64,000 bases of DNA from assembly GCF_002964575.1 (NCBI RefSeq), contig NZ_POQQ01000057.1, positions 52,219-116,218 of the forward strand, given 5' to 3'. This document shows positions 18,733 to 28,565 of this stretch, piece after piece. Position 1 is the stretch's first letter. The number at the start of each line of letters is the position of its first letter. The translations under genes were made by a program, and so were the position numbers. The DNA comes from Streptococcus suis (GTDB lineage Bacteria > Bacillota > Bacilli > Lactobacillales > Streptococcaceae). The notes beneath the pieces were generated by a model, which saw only the letters and a program-made list of their open reading frames with translations, had not been told where the DNA came from and ran no database searches.

Positions 18733-19578
18733 ATGAAATTAAAAAAATTGTTTAGTTTGGCAGCAGCTGCCTTGTCAGTAGGTGTACTTGCTGCATGTGG
18801 TAGCTCTTCATCTGATTCATCAGCAACAACTGTTCGTGTTGGTGTGATGAGCTTGAGTGATTCTGAGCAAGCACGTTGGGACAAGATCCAAGAAATCCTT
18901 GGTGATGAAGTGAAATTGGAGTTCACTCAATTTACAGACTACTCACAGCCAAACAAGGCAGTAGCTGAAAATGAAGTAGACATCAACGCTTTCCAACACT
19001 ATAACTTCTTGAACAACTGGAATGAAGAAAACGGTGAGGACTTGGTTGCTATTGCTGATACCTATATCTCACCAATCCGTCTTTACTCAGGTACAGCTGA
19101 TGGCAAAAACAAGTACACTAAAGTAGAAGAAATTCCAGATGGTGCAGAAATTGCGGTTCCAAATGACCCAACAAACGAAAGCCGTGCCCTTTACCTTCTT
19201 CAAGCAGCTGGTTTGATCAAGGTGGGTGTATCTGGTACAGAATTGGCAACGATTGCTGATATTACTGAAAACAAGAAAAACTTGAAAATCACTGAGTTGG
19301 ATGCAAGCCAAACAGCAAGCTCACTTAGTTCAGTTGATGCAGCAGTTGTAAACAACACCTTCGTATTGGAAGCTGGTTTGGATTACAAGAATGCCCTTTA
19401 TAAAGAGCAAAAAGATGAAAACTCAGCACAATGGTATAACTTGATTGCAGCTCGTAGTGATTGGGAAAAATCAGAACAAGCTGAAGCGATTAAGAAAATC
19501 GTTGCTGCTTACCACACAGATGAAGTTCGTGAAGTTATCGAAACAACATCTGACGGTATGGATGAGCCAGTTTGGTAA
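18733..19578 (+). CDS. metQ: Methionine ABC transporter substrate-binding lipoprotein
   Basis: A 281-residue NlpA/MetQ-family lipoprotein. The signal peptide ends in the lipobox LAAC (Cys22), so the protein is anchored to the outer face of the membrane. The mature part has MetQ features such as QHYNFLNNWN and AVPNDPTNESRALYLLQAAG. It delivers methionine (D or L) to the MetNI transporter. First gene of a metQ-M20 peptidase-metN-metI cluster. The candidate MetR-type palindrome upstream suggests induction on methionine limitation. AAGGAG before the ATG. Confidence 0.95.
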   Translation: MKLKKLFSLAAAALSVGVLAACGSSSSDSSATTVRVGVMSLSDSEQARWDKIQEILGDEVKLEFTQFTDYSQPNKAVAENEVDINAFQHYNFLNNWNEENGEDLVAIADTYISPIRLYSGTADGKNKYTKVEEIPDGAEIAVPNDPTNESRALYLLQAAGLIKVGVSGTELATIADITENKKNLKITELDASQTASSLSSVDAAVVNNTFVLEAGLDYKNALYKEQKDENSAQWYNLIAARSDWEKSEQAEAIKKIVAAYHTDEVREVIETTSDGMDEPVW

Positions 19579-19587
19579 AAAGCAAAT

Positions 19588-19632
19588 AGATTGAGGACTG
19601 GACAGGATCGTTCAGCCCTCTATCTGTTTTTA
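19588..19632 (+). terminator. Imperfect terminator after metQ
   Basis: Arms AGATTGAGGACTG and CAGCCCTCTATCT pair with two mismatches, followed by GTTTTTAT. It may reduce read-through so that the binding protein is made in excess over MetNI. Confidence 0.55.
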
Positions 19633-19716
19633 TAGAGATAAGAAAAATCTCTTAACCAGAGTCAGAAATGCGAGAAATTTTTGATTTTGGTTAGAAGATT
19701 TGAATGAGGAGGAAGC

Positions 19717-21084
19717 ATGGCAGATAGTAAAATTCAAGCTTTTGAACAGGATGCGATTATTCAGCACTATTTTGAAAAGTTAAAAGTCTTGATTTCAAAG
19801 AAATCCATTTTCGCTCAACAGATTGGTCTCTTGGATGTGGCGACTTACTTGAAAGAGATGTTTGAAGAGGCGGGTGCAGAGGTTATTCTGGATGATAGTT
19901 ATGCGGCACCTTTTGTCATGGCTAAGTTTGCAGCGACAGTCCCAAATGCCAAAACCTTGATTTTCTATAACCACTACGATACAGTGCCAGCGGATGCCGA
20001 TCAGGTTTGGGAGAAGGGCCATCCTTTTGAATTGACCATTTCCAACGGCTATATCTATGGTCGTGGGGTGGACGATGATAAGGGGCATATTACAGCTCGT
20101 CTGTCAGCCTTGAAAAAATACCTGGCTATACAAAACGGTCATTTGCCAGTCAATGTCATCTTTATCATGGAGGGGGCAGAGGAGTCAGCTTCTGTTGATT
20201 TGGATAAGTACCTTGCCAAATACAAGGAAGACTTGCTTGGAGCTGATTTGCTGGTTTGGGAACAAGGACACCGCAATAGCTTACATCAGCTAGAGATTGC
20301 TGGTGGCAATAAGGGAATTGTGACCTTTGATCTTCAGGTCAAATCAGCTGACTTGGACATTCATTCTTCCTATGGTGGAGTCATTGATTCGGCAAGCTGG
20401 TATTTATTATCAGCACTTCAATCCATGCGGGCTGCAGATGGACGAATTCTAGTAGAGGGCATTTACGAGCAGGTGCAAGAGCCAAATGAGCGTGAATTGG
20501 CCTTGGTGGAGGAATTTGCACTGGCGACCAGTCAGTCCATGAAAGACATTTATGGCTTGACCCTACCGACCTTGGTAGAAGACCGTCGTGAGTTCCTGAA
20601 ACGTTTGTATTTTGAACCGTCGATTACTATTGAAGGTTTGTCAACTGGTTATCTTGGACAAGGTGTCAAGACCATTATTCCAGCTCAGGCTTCTGCAAAA
20701 ATGGAAGTTCGTCTGGTGCCTGGTTTGGAGCCACATGATGTATTAGATAAGATTCGCCAGCATTTGGACAAGCACGGATTTGACAAAGTTGAGGTTATCT
20801 TTACTTTGGGGGAAATGAGCTACCGAAGTGATATGTCCCATCCTGCCATTGTCAATGTGATTGAATTGGCTAAAAAATTGACACCAGAAGGAGTGGCTGT
20901 CTTGCCGACTTCACCGGGGACAGGACCCATGCACACAGTCTTTCATGCTCTAGGTGTGCCGATTGCAGGATTTGGTCTAGGAAATGCCAACAGTCGTGAC
21001 CATGCAGGTGATGAAAATGTCAGCATCGCTGACTACTATAGCCATGTTGAATTAGTAGAGGAGTTAATTGCAAGTTATGAGTAA
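19717..21084 (+). CDS. M20-family metallopeptidase
   Basis: A 455-residue zinc peptidase of the ArgE/DapE/carnosinase group. Metal ligands are visible in [17 protein letters not shown] and MEGAEESAS. The dimerisation domain is in the middle (about 190-310). Lying between metQ and metN, it probably cleaves Met-containing or other small peptides or N-acyl amino acids in the cytosol; this is inferred from position only. The same order occurs in pneumococcus. It overlaps metN by 8 nt. Confidence 0.88.
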   Translation: MADSKIQAFEQDAIIQHYFEKLKVLISKKSIFAQQIGLLDVATYLKEMFEEAGAEVILDDSYAAPFVMAKFAATVPNAKTLIFYNHYDTVPADADQVWEKGHPFELTISNGYIYGRGVDDDKGHITARLSALKKYLAIQNGHLPVNVIFIMEGAEESASVDLDKYLAKYKEDLLGADLLVWEQGHRNSLHQLEIAGGNKGIVTFDLQVKSADLDIHSSYGGVIDSASWYLLSALQSMRAADGRILVEGIYEQVQEPNERELALVEEFALATSQSMKDIYGLTLPTLVEDRREFLKRLYFEPSITIEGLSTGYLGQGVKTIIPAQASAKMEVRLVPGLEPHDVLDKIRQHLDKHGFDKVEVIFTLGEMSYRSDMSHPAIVNVIELAKKLTPEGVAVLPTSPGTGPMHTVFHALGVPIAGFGLGNANSRDHAGDENVSIADYYSHVELVEELIASYE

Positions 21085-22141
21085 GGAAATGATTAAGCTA
21101 GATAATATTGATGTAACCTTCCAGCAGAAAAAACGGACCATCGAAGCGGTAAAGGATGTGACCATCCATATCAATCAAGGGGATATTTACGGTATCGTAG
21201 GTTATTCTGGTGCTGGGAAATCTACCCTTGTCCGTGTCATCAATTTGTTGCAAGTGCCGACAGCAGGTAAGATTACCATTGATGAGGATGTGATTTATGA
21301 GGGGGATCGGGTCACGCTTACCCCTGCTCAACTGCGAAGCAAACGTCGTGAGATTGGGATGATTTTCCAGCATTTCAACCTGATGGCTCAAATGACGGCA
21401 GAAGAAAACGTAGCCTTTGCTCTCAAGCATTCTGGCTTGAGCAAGGAAGCGAAGAAAGAAAAAGTTGCTAAGTTGTTGGATTTGGTTGGTCTTTCGGATC
21501 GTGCTGAAAACTATCCAGCTCAGCTGTCTGGTGGTCAAAAACAACGTGTTGCCATTGCCCGTGCCTTGGCCAATGACCCTAAAATCTTGATTTCTGATGA
21601 GTCTACTTCTGCCTTGGATCCGAAAACGACTAAACAGATTTTGGCACTCTTGCAGGAATTGAATGAAAAACTGGGCTTGACCATTGTCATGATTACCCAC
21701 GAGATGCAGATTGTAAAAGACATTTGTAACCGTGTGGCTGTTATGCAAGATGGTCGCTTGATCGAAGAGGGTTCAGTTTTAGAAATCTTCTCTCATCCAA
21801 AAGAAGAATTGACCCAGGATTTCATCAAAACAGCAACAGGAATTGATGAAGCCTTGGTGAAAATTTACCAGCAGGATATTGTTCAGAATTTGCCTGAAAA
21901 CAGTATTTTGGTGCAACTCAAGTATGCTGGTTCCAACACGGATACGGCCATTGTTAATGATTTGTACAAATTCTATCAAGTATCTGCCAATATTTTGTAT
22001 GGCAATATTGAGATTTTGGACCATACGCCAGTCGGTGAGATGGTAGTTATTCTCTCTGGAGAGCCTGGTCAGTTGCACCGTGCGATTGAGGCAGTGACGG
22101 AGGCGCGTGTGGAAGTGACGATTTTGAAAGGAGCAAACTAG
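21077..22141 (+). CDS. metN: Methionine ABC transporter ATP-binding protein
   Basis: A 354-residue ATPase driving MetI. Walker [13 protein letters not shown], signature [15 protein letters not shown], Walker B ILISDEST, and a C-terminal NIL domain (about 265-354), which in MetN binds methionine and inhibits transport. The ATG at 21077 ([10 protein letters not shown]) is preferred over the upstream TTG at 21068; GAGGAG lies upstream. metI starts directly after the stop. Confidence 0.95.
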   Translation: MSKEMIKLDNIDVTFQQKKRTIEAVKDVTIHINQGDIYGIVGYSGAGKSTLVRVINLLQVPTAGKITIDEDVIYEGDRVTLTPAQLRSKRREIGMIFQHFNLMAQMTAEENVAFALKHSGLSKEAKKEKVAKLLDLVGLSDRAENYPAQLSGGQKQRVAIARALANDPKILISDESTSALDPKTTKQILALLQELNEKLGLTIVMITHEMQIVKDICNRVAVMQDGRLIEEGSVLEIFSHPKEELTQDFIKTATGIDEALVKIYQQDIVQNLPENSILVQLKYAGSNTDTAIVNDLYKFYQVSANILYGNIEILDHTPVGEMVVILSGEPGQLHRAIEAVTEARVEVTILKGAN

Positions 22142-22834
22142 ATGTTAGAATGGATTCAAACGAATTTTCCAGATATTTATAAATTGGGCTGGGATGGTCA
22201 GACAGGTTGGTTAACACATTTTAATTTGACCCTTTATATGACCTTTGTTTCCTTTGCTTTTGGTGGCTTTATGGGCTTGGTTTCAGGTTTGTTCTTGGTA
22301 TTGACTGGTCCTCGGGGTGTCATTGAAAATAAGACGGTTTATTGGATTTTGGATAAGGTGGCTTCTATTTTCCGTGCCATTCCTTTCATTATTTTGTTGG
22401 CGGCCATTGCTCCTTTGACAAAAATTATTGTTGGAAAAACGATTGGTACAGAGGCAGCCTTGGTGCCCCTTGCACTTTCAGTCTTCCCCTTCTTTGCTCG
22501 TCAGGTTGAGGTGGTCTTGTCAGAATTGGACCGCGGTGTCATTGAGGCCGCTCAGGCTTCAGGAGCGACTTTCTGGGATATTGTCCTTGTCTATCTGCGT
22601 GAGGGTCTGCCTGACTTGATTCGGGTGACGACCTTTGCCCTGGTTTCTCTGGTCGGCTATACAGCTATGGCAGGAGCTATCGGAGCAGGTGGTTTGGGAC
22701 AGGTTGCCCTTTCATATGGTTACTTGCGTTACAATGATGATGTGACCTTCCTTGCAACATTTTTGATTTTGGTTATCATCTTTGCTATTCAGTTTATTGG
22801 TGATTTCTTGACCAGAAAGATTAGTCATAGATAG
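22142..22834 (+). CDS. metI: Methionine ABC transporter permease
   Basis: A 230-residue permease with about five membrane helices. The EAA-like coupling loop is EAAQASGATFWDIV. It forms the transmembrane channel of MetNIQ. Last gene of the cluster; it starts at the base after the metN stop. Confidence 0.95.
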   Translation: MLEWIQTNFPDIYKLGWDGQTGWLTHFNLTLYMTFVSFAFGGFMGLVSGLFLVLTGPRGVIENKTVYWILDKVASIFRAIPFIILLAAIAPLTKIIVGKTIGTEAALVPLALSVFPFFARQVEVVLSELDRGVIEAAQASGATFWDIVLVYLREGLPDLIRVTTFALVSLVGYTAMAGAIGAGGLGQVALSYGYLRYNDDVTFLATFLILVIIFAIQFIGDFLTRKISHR

Positions 22835-22869
22835 TAAGGAAATCAGGCATTTCGCATTTTGATTTATTA

Positions 22870-22889
22870 ATTGCTTTTTTAAAAGCAAT
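22870..22889. promoter_or_regulatory. Perfect 9-bp palindrome downstream of metI
   Basis: ATTGCTTTT and AAAAGCAAT around a 2-nt centre, directly before TATTATACAATG (a possible -10). It has no T-run, so it could be an operator rather than a terminator. Confidence 0.4.
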
Positions 22890-22937
22890 ATTATACAATG
22901 AAAGCAACCAAATATTTACTGCCACCGGGTAGTCTTG

Positions 22938-22997
22938 AATCAGCATTTTATGAACATCGTTAGGTCTTTGAAGATGTTCATAGGGTGCTGATTTTGT
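22938..22997 (+). promoter_or_regulatory. Long leader hairpin before the B3/4-domain gene
   Basis: AATCAGCA/TGCTGATT (8 bp) and TATGAACATC/GATGTTCATA (10 bp) stack with small internal bulges around a 14-nt loop, then TTTTG. It ends just before the ribosome site AAAAAAGGAG. It resembles a leader attenuator; no known riboswitch class recognised. Confidence 0.55.
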
Positions 22998-23016
22998 ATA
23001 AAAAAGGAGTAAGAAT

Positions 23017-23721
23017 ATGTCACAATTTATTGTTGATTCATCTTTTTGGAGTCTATTTCCAGATGCAAAAATTGGAGTTCTATTATTGAAAGATTATAAA
23101 ACGCCAGCGCAATCGCCTGATGAATTAGTGAAATTACTGGAAGAAAGCAACGGAGTTGCCCAGAAATTTCTCACAGAAGATACTTTTAGTGAAAATGAAG
23201 TCATCCAAACGTATCGCCAAGCTTATCAAAAATTCAAAACTAAAAAAGGTGCACGTTCTAGTATTGAAGCACTTTTGAAGCGTTCTGCTAGTGACCGTCC
23301 AGTTTCGACAATCTCGCCCTTAGTGGATATTTATAATGCAGCAAGCTTGCGTTTTGGTCTTCCATGTGGTGCGGAAGATATAGATACTTTTGTAGGCGAT
23401 TTACATTTAACAGTTACCGAGGGTGGAGATGAGTTCTATCTGATTGGAGATGAGGTCAATCAACCAACCTTGCCAGGTGAAGTTTGCTATAAGGATGATA
23501 AAGGTGCGGTATGTCGCTGTTTCAACTGGCGTGATGGTGAGCGAACCATGATTACGGATGAGACAAAGAATGCTTTCTTGGTCATGGAGTTGGTCAATTC
23601 TGATAGAGTAGAAGATTTGGAAAATGCCCTTGATTTTATCAGTCAACACGCAGAAAAATTCTTGGGAGTAGTACCAGAAAAATATCTACTAGATTGCGAT
23701 ACGCCTGCAATAGCCTTGTAG
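23017..23721 (+). CDS. B3/B4 tRNA-binding domain protein
   Basis: A 234-residue stand-alone B3/4 domain, the editing-like domain of the phenylalanyl-tRNA synthetase beta chain. Typical stretches are SPLVDIYNAASLRFGLPCGAED and, near the C-terminus, DSDRVEDL-like NSDRVEDLENAL. Such free-standing proteins are thought to act on tRNA or mischarged tRNA, but the function is not settled. GGAG before the ATG. A large hairpin leader precedes it. Confidence 0.8.
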   Translation: MSQFIVDSSFWSLFPDAKIGVLLLKDYKTPAQSPDELVKLLEESNGVAQKFLTEDTFSENEVIQTYRQAYQKFKTKKGARSSIEALLKRSASDRPVSTISPLVDIYNAASLRFGLPCGAEDIDTFVGDLHLTVTEGGDEFYLIGDEVNQPTLPGEVCYKDDKGAVCRCFNWRDGERTMITDETKNAFLVMELVNSDRVEDLENALDFISQHAEKFLGVVPEKYLLDCDTPAIAL

Positions 23722-23763
23722 GATTTGTCAGCGAGATTGTGTTCTGATAAATAGTGGTCTTTC

Positions 23764-23792
23764 TAGACAAATGCTGAATTTTCTGCTACAAT
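23764..23792 (+). promoter_or_regulatory. Promoter of the glycine T-box operon
   Basis: TAGACA (23764-23769), 17-nt spacer, TACAAT (23787-23792) with TGC upstream (extended -10). Confidence 0.65.
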
Positions 23793-23798
23793 ACTAAG

Positions 23799-24003
23799 CA
23801 TGAAAGAAGGTTGTTTCAAAAGCCTGTCTAGCGAGCTTGGGAGAGTGAAAGCCAAGCCAGTCTTGAAATAATTGGCGCTTTCCCAGTCGTGACCATGTCT
23901 GACTGCTTATCAATCATAAAAATGAAGTAATAAATTAGGGTGGAACCGCGTTCTCAACGCCCCTATGTCTGTTGACAGGGGAAGGGAATGTGGTTCTTTT
24001 TCT
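23799..24003 (+). promoter_or_regulatory. Glycine T-box riboswitch
   Basis: The T-box core AGGGTGGAACCGCG lies at 23937-23950. It is followed by a terminator whose arms are GAACC / GGTTC and CCCC / GGGG, ending in CTTTTT (to about 24001). A candidate Gly specifier GGC is at 23874-23876 in ATTGGCGC. glyQS follows one gene downstream, which fits regulation by uncharged tRNA-Gly. Confidence 0.9.
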
Positions 24004-24029
24004 GTTTTACCAGAGAGGAAAGAGAGGAT

Positions 24030-24791
24030 ATGAAGAATTTTTATCTAGTGGATAGCCAAGAACAGCTGTTTAACTATCAGCAATTTGTCTCAAAATACGA
24101 GGCAAAATGGCATGACTATATCCATTTTCTAAGGAAGGAATATCAAGTTCGTGATTTGCCTCAAGCTCTTATCTGGGCAAATGAAGAAGCCGCAAGAAAA
24201 TTACTTGGCCAAAGTCCCGTACCAGCCTACACTAATGATATCCGCATGGTCATGACACCAGACTTAGCAGTTTGGAAAAAGATTTACCAGCATCAACTAG
24301 ATAGCTACGAGAACAGCCCAGACTTGCAGACATTGAGTGCTCACTACAAAGGATTGTCGGAAAATCATCTGTTGCAAATTATCGGTCATGAGCTGGCGCA
24401 TTGGTCAGACCTTTTTCTGGATGACTTTGCGGACTATGATGCAAACATCTGGTTTGAAGAGGGCATGGTCGAGTACATCAGCAGACAGTATTTTTTGACA
24501 GAAGAAGAGTTTGCTCAAGAGCGGTTCTGTAATCAGCTCTTGGTTGACCTCTTTCAAGAAAAACACGGCTGGCATTCCTTGGATGCTTTTGGAAAATCCA
24601 CTTACGAAGGAGATTACGCGAGTATTTTTTACGAGTACTGGCGAAGTTTTCTCACCATTGACCAGTTAGTAGAGAAAGTAGGTTCGGTCCAAGCACTTTT
24701 TGAAACCTATCATAAATGGGCGCAGTCAGACCAAAGCATTTCGCTACTCAACTGGTTTGTGCAGGAAGAATTATTAGAAAAAGAAATTTAA
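24030..24791 (+). CDS. Putative HExxH zinc metallopeptidase in the glycine T-box operon
   Basis: A 253-residue soluble protein with a clear zinc-protease signature IIGHELAHWSD (HExxH) and a downstream Glu in WFEEGMVEYIS, as in gluzincin-type (MA clan) peptidases. No signal peptide or membrane helix, so it should act in the cytosol. The ATG at 24030 is chosen because it follows AGAGAGGAT and lies past the T-box terminator; the longer frame would start inside that terminator. glyQ follows 19 nt after its stop, so transcription should depend on glycine starvation. Substrate unknown. Confidence 0.78.
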   Translation: MKNFYLVDSQEQLFNYQQFVSKYEAKWHDYIHFLRKEYQVRDLPQALIWANEEAARKLLGQSPVPAYTNDIRMVMTPDLAVWKKIYQHQLDSYENSPDLQTLSAHYKGLSENHLLQIIGHELAHWSDLFLDDFADYDANIWFEEGMVEYISRQYFLTEEEFAQERFCNQLLVDLFQEKHGWHSLDAFGKSTYEGDYASIFYEYWRSFLTIDQLVEKVGSVQALFETYHKWAQSDQSISLLNWFVQEELLEKEI

Positions 24792-24810
24792 AAAGAAACA
24801 GGAGTAACTT

Positions 24811-25728
24811 ATGGCAAAAAAACTTACATTTCAAGAGATTATCTTGACCTTACAACAATTTTGGAATGAGCAGGGGTGCTTGCTCATGCAGGCTTATGAT
24901 ACGGAAAAGGGTGCGGGTACCATGAGCCCCTACACTTTCTTACGTGCGATCGGTCCTGAGCCATGGAATGCGGCTTATGTTGAGCCAAGTCGTCGTCCTG
25001 CGGACGGTCGTTACGGGGAAAACCCAAACCGTCTCTATCAGCACCACCAATTCCAAGTGGTGATGAAACCGTCGCCTTCTAACATCCAGGAACTCTACTT
25101 GGAGTCTTTGGAGCGTTTGGGTATCAATCCCTTGGAGCATGACATTCGTTTCGTTGAGGACAACTGGGAAAACCCGTCAACTGGTTCAGCTGGTTTGGGC
25201 TGGGAAGTTTGGTTGGACGGCATGGAAATCACGCAGTTTACCTACTTCCAACAGGTTGGTGGCTTGGCGACAGGTCCTGTCACAGCTGAAGTAACTTATG
25301 GTTTGGAACGTTTGGCTTCTTATATTCAAGAAGTTGACTCCGTTTACGACATCGAGTGGGCAGACGGTGTTAAATACGGTGAAATCTTTATCCAGCCAGA
25401 ATATGAGCATTCAAAATATTCCTTTGAAGTATCAGACCAGGATATGCTTCTCGAAAACTTCACTAAGTTTGAAAAAGAAGCAGAGCGGGCTTTGGAAGAG
25501 GGCTTGGTTCACCCAGCCTTTGACTATGTGCTCAAGTGTTCTCATACCTTTAACCTGCTGGATGCCCGCGGTGCCGTGTCTGTAACTGAGCGTGCAGGCT
25601 ACATTGCCCGTATCCGTAACCTTGCCCGTGTCGTTGCCAAAACCTTTGTGGCAGAGCGGAAGAAACTTGGCTTCCCACTTTTAGATGAAGCAACACGAGC
25701 AGAATTGTTGAAGGAGGATGCAGAATAA
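24811..25728 (+). CDS. glyQ: Glycyl-tRNA synthetase alpha chain
   Basis: A 305-residue catalytic alpha subunit of the bacterial heterotetrameric GlyRS. It opens with [19 protein letters not shown], and class II motifs include [17 protein letters not shown]. Charges tRNA-Gly together with GlyS. The stop overlaps the glyS start (TAATG), so translation is coupled. The operon is under the glycine T-box. Confidence 0.97.
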   Translation: MAKKLTFQEIILTLQQFWNEQGCLLMQAYDTEKGAGTMSPYTFLRAIGPEPWNAAYVEPSRRPADGRYGENPNRLYQHHQFQVVMKPSPSNIQELYLESLERLGINPLEHDIRFVEDNWENPSTGSAGLGWEVWLDGMEITQFTYFQQVGGLATGPVTAEVTYGLERLASYIQEVDSVYDIEWADGVKYGEIFIQPEYEHSKYSFEVSDQDMLLENFTKFEKEAERALEEGLVHPAFDYVLKCSHTFNLLDARGAVSVTERAGYIARIRNLARVVAKTFVAERKKLGFPLLDEATRAELLKEDAE

Positions 25729-27764
25729 TGACAAAGAATTTACTTGTTGAACTTGGCTTGGAAGAAATTCCTGCCTACATCGTAACCCCAGCCATGCACC
25801 AGTTGCGTGACCGCATGGCGACCTTTTTGACAGACAACCGTTTGGCTTTTGATAGCATTGACGTCTTTTCAACACCACGCCGTTTGGCTGTTCGTGTCCG
25901 TGGTTTGGCGGACCAGCAGACAGACCTGACCGAAGATTTCAAGGGCCCTGCTAAGAAGATTGCCTTGGATGCCGACGGAAACTTCACCAAGGCGGCAGAG
26001 GGCTTTGTCCGTGGCAAAGGCTTGACGACAGCGGACATCGAATTCCGCGAGATCAAGGGTGAGGAGTATGTCTACGTGACCAAGCACGAAGCTGGCCAGC
26101 CAGCTAAGGCAGTCTTGGCGGACATTCCAGAGGTTTTGAAGGCGATGACCTTCCCTGTCAGCATGAACTGGGCATCCAACAAATTCGCCTATATCCGCCC
26201 TGTCCACACCCTGACCGTTCTCTTGGACGACGAGGCGTTGGATATGGATTTCTTGGACATTTCATCCGCTCGCATCAGCCGTGGTCATCGTTTCCTTGGA
26301 AATGAAACTGAGATTGCAAGTGCAGATTCTTACGAGGCCGACTTGCGTGCACAGTTTGTCATTACGGACCCCGCAGAGCGTCAACATATGATCGTCGAGC
26401 AAATCAAGGCTATCGAGGACAAACACAATGTGACCGTTGAGATTGACGAGGATTTGCTCAATGAAGTTCTCAACCTGGTCGAGTACCCAACTGCCTTCAT
26501 GGGTTCCTTTGACACCAAGTACCTAGAAGTACCAGAAGAAGTCTTGGTGACTTCCATGAAAAACCACCAACGTTACTTCGTGGTGCGTGATAAGGCTGGC
26601 AAGCTCTTGCCAAACTTCATCTCCGTCCGCAACGGTAACGACCAATACCTTGACAATGTCATCAAGGGAAATGAAAAAGTCTTGGTAGCACGTTTGGAAG
26701 ACGGTGAGTTCTTCTGGCGTGAAGACCAAAAACTCAAGATTGCTGACTTGGTAGAACGCCTTAAAGTCGTGACCTTCCATGAGAAAATCGGCTCCCTTTA
26801 CCAGCACATGGAACGTACCAAAGTTATCGCAGAAAAACTGGCTGACTTGGCAGGCTTGTCTGCGGATGAAAAAGCGGATGTGGCACGTGCAGCGGACATC
26901 TACAAGTTTGACCTCTTGACAGGTATGGTCGGCGAGTTTGACGAATTACAAGGGATTATGGGTGAGAAGTATGCCCTTCTTGCAGGGGAAAAACCTGCGG
27001 TGGCAGCAGCAATCCGTGAGCATTACTTGCCAAACTCAGCAGAAGGCGAATTGCCTGAGAGCAAGGTCGGGGCGGTCTTGGCACTGGCTGACAAATTTGA
27101 TACCCTTCTCTCCTTCTTCTCAGTTGGCTTGATTCCGTCTGGTTCAAACGACCCTTACGCTCTGCGTCGTGCAACACAGGGTATCGTGCGGATTTTGGAA
27201 GCTTTTGGTTGGGAAATTCCATTGGATCAGTTGATTGCGGAGCTCTATAGCTTGAACTTTGCCAGCTTGACCTATGACAACCAGCCAGCTGTGATGGACT
27301 TTATCCGTGCTCGTGTAGAGAAGATGATGGATAAGGCGATTCCGAAAGACATCCGTGAGGCTGTACTTGCCAGCTCAACCTTTGTGGTCAGACTGCAACT
27401 GGCAGCTAGCTCTGCTATTTTCCAAAAATCAAAAGAGGCTGACTACAAGGAAGCCGTGGAAAACTTGTCACGGGTCTTCAACTTGGCTGAAAAGGCAGAG
27501 GCGACTGTCATTGACGAGGCCCTCTTTGAAAATGCTCAGGAAAAAGCCCTTGCTGCTGCAGTGGCGAGCTTAGAGTTGACAGAAGACATGGCGGGCAACT
27601 TGGACAAGCTCTTTGCTCTCAGCCCAGTCATCGCGGCCTTCTTCGACAATACCATGGTTATGGCAGACGACGCAGCGGTTAAAGCCAACCGCTTGGCTTT
27701 ATTGAAAGCCTTGGCGGACAAGGCGGCAGTGGTCGCGGTCTTCAATCTCTTGAATAGTAAGTAG
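25728..27764 (+). CDS. glyS: Glycyl-tRNA synthetase beta chain
   Basis: A 678-residue beta subunit with the family N-terminus [15 protein letters not shown]. It has a central HD-like region ([16 protein letters not shown] and following) and the C-terminal anticodon-binding domain. It recognises tRNA-Gly for the alpha subunit. Overlaps glyQ by one base. Confidence 0.97.
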   Translation: MTKNLLVELGLEEIPAYIVTPAMHQLRDRMATFLTDNRLAFDSIDVFSTPRRLAVRVRGLADQQTDLTEDFKGPAKKIALDADGNFTKAAEGFVRGKGLTTADIEFREIKGEEYVYVTKHEAGQPAKAVLADIPEVLKAMTFPVSMNWASNKFAYIRPVHTLTVLLDDEALDMDFLDISSARISRGHRFLGNETEIASADSYEADLRAQFVITDPAERQHMIVEQIKAIEDKHNVTVEIDEDLLNEVLNLVEYPTAFMGSFDTKYLEVPEEVLVTSMKNHQRYFVVRDKAGKLLPNFISVRNGNDQYLDNVIKGNEKVLVARLEDGEFFWREDQKLKIADLVERLKVVTFHEKIGSLYQHMERTKVIAEKLADLAGLSADEKADVARAADIYKFDLLTGMVGEFDELQGIMGEKYALLAGEKPAVAAAIREHYLPNSAEGELPESKVGAVLALADKFDTLLSFFSVGLIPSGSNDPYALRRATQGIVRILEAFGWEIPLDQLIAELYSLNFASLTYDNQPAVMDFIRARVEKMMDKAIPKDIREAVLASSTFVVRLQLAASSAIFQKSKEADYKEAVENLSRVFNLAEKAEATVIDEALFENAQEKALAAAVASLELTEDMAGNLDKLFALSPVIAAFFDNTMVMADDAAVKANRLALLKALADKAAVVAVFNLLNSK

Positions 27765-27769
27765 GTAGT

Positions 27770-28207
27770 ATGTCTCTTTTCAGAATTATAGAGTTGTATG
27801 TTATCATTCCTTTGCAAGCTTTGGCGATGATTGTTATTATAGTATTCCTTTTTCGTTGGATGTGGCGAACATCTAAGATAGAAAGGGGCAATGCTAAACC
27901 TGCTATTCGCAAAAAATGCAAACAGAAACTATGTACTGCTGAAACGCAAGGGCGTTTTATGAGGCAACTACGTTTTAAGAAGAATTATGTCTATGTTTAT
28001 GCTTATGATGTAGATGGAAAAACCTATGAAATTTATGATGTTATTATTTATAAGATAGGTGAAGTTATTAAGTTAGGGCCAATTCCGGTTAGTTATACAG
28101 GAAAAAGACAATTAGAGAATGTTGATGTGGTTAGAATTGCCTACAATCCTCGGATACCACAGGAAGCATATTTACCCGATAATCAAGGGAAGTGGACCGT
28201 GTTTTAA
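27770..28207 (+). CDS. Hypothetical protein with one N-terminal membrane segment
   Basis: 145 residues, not recognised. Residues ~7-31 form one hydrophobic helix (VIIPLQALAMIVIIVFLF); a basic stretch (RKKCKQKLC) and a soluble domain rich in Tyr/Val follow. Its C-terminal domain ends in EAYLPDNQGKW, a pattern seen in small membrane-tethered DUF3592-like proteins; this is only a resemblance. It starts 5 nt after glyS with a weak AGGTAG site and so belongs to the same transcript. Codon use is more AT-rich than in glyS. Confidence 0.6.
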   Translation: MSLFRIIELYVIIPLQALAMIVIIVFLFRWMWRTSKIERGNAKPAIRKKCKQKLCTAETQGRFMRQLRFKKNYVYVYAYDVDGKTYEIYDVIIYKIGEVIKLGPIPVSYTGKRQLENVDVVRIAYNPRIPQEAYLPDNQGKWTVF

Positions 28208-28225
28208 GAGATAAAAGGAGTTATT

Positions 28226-28483
28226 ATGGAACAAGCAAAAATCGATCGGATCAATGAGTTGGCCCGCAAGAAAAAGGCGGAAGGCTTGACAGAGGAGGAG
28301 TTGCAGGAACAGGCAGCTCTTCGTGAGGAGTACATCGAGGGCTACCGCCGTAGCGTGCGTGCCCATGTTGAAGGCATCAAGATTGTCGATGAAGACGGTA
28401 ACGATGTGACGCCAGAGAAACTCCGCCAAGTCCAACGTGAGAAAGGCTTACATGGGCGTAGTTTAGATGATCCAAATTCCTAA
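28226..28483 (+). CDS. DUF896 family protein (YnzC-like)
   Basis: An 85-residue DUF896 protein. [20 protein letters not shown] starts a helical hairpin, and the second part holds [20 protein letters not shown]. Members are small cytosolic proteins; Bacillus YnzC is in an SOS-linked operon, but no function is established here. AAAGGAG precedes the ATG. Last gene of the T-box transcript, followed by a terminator. Confidence 0.88.
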   Translation: MEQAKIDRINELARKKKAEGLTEEELQEQAALREEYIEGYRRSVRAHVEGIKIVDEDGNDVTPEKLRQVQREKGLHGRSLDDPNS

Positions 28484-28510
28484 ATCTACATTGCTAAAAA
28501 AAAACAAGTA

Positions 28511-28537
28511 AAAGACTAGGTTTTCTAGTCTTTTTCT
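28511..28537 (+). terminator. Intrinsic terminator of the glyQS operon
   Basis: Perfect 9-bp stem AAAGACTAG / CTAGTCTTT, loop GTTTT, then TTCTGTT. Confidence 0.85.
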
Positions 28538-28565
28538 GTTATACTATACAAAAAGGAGGTTTGCT

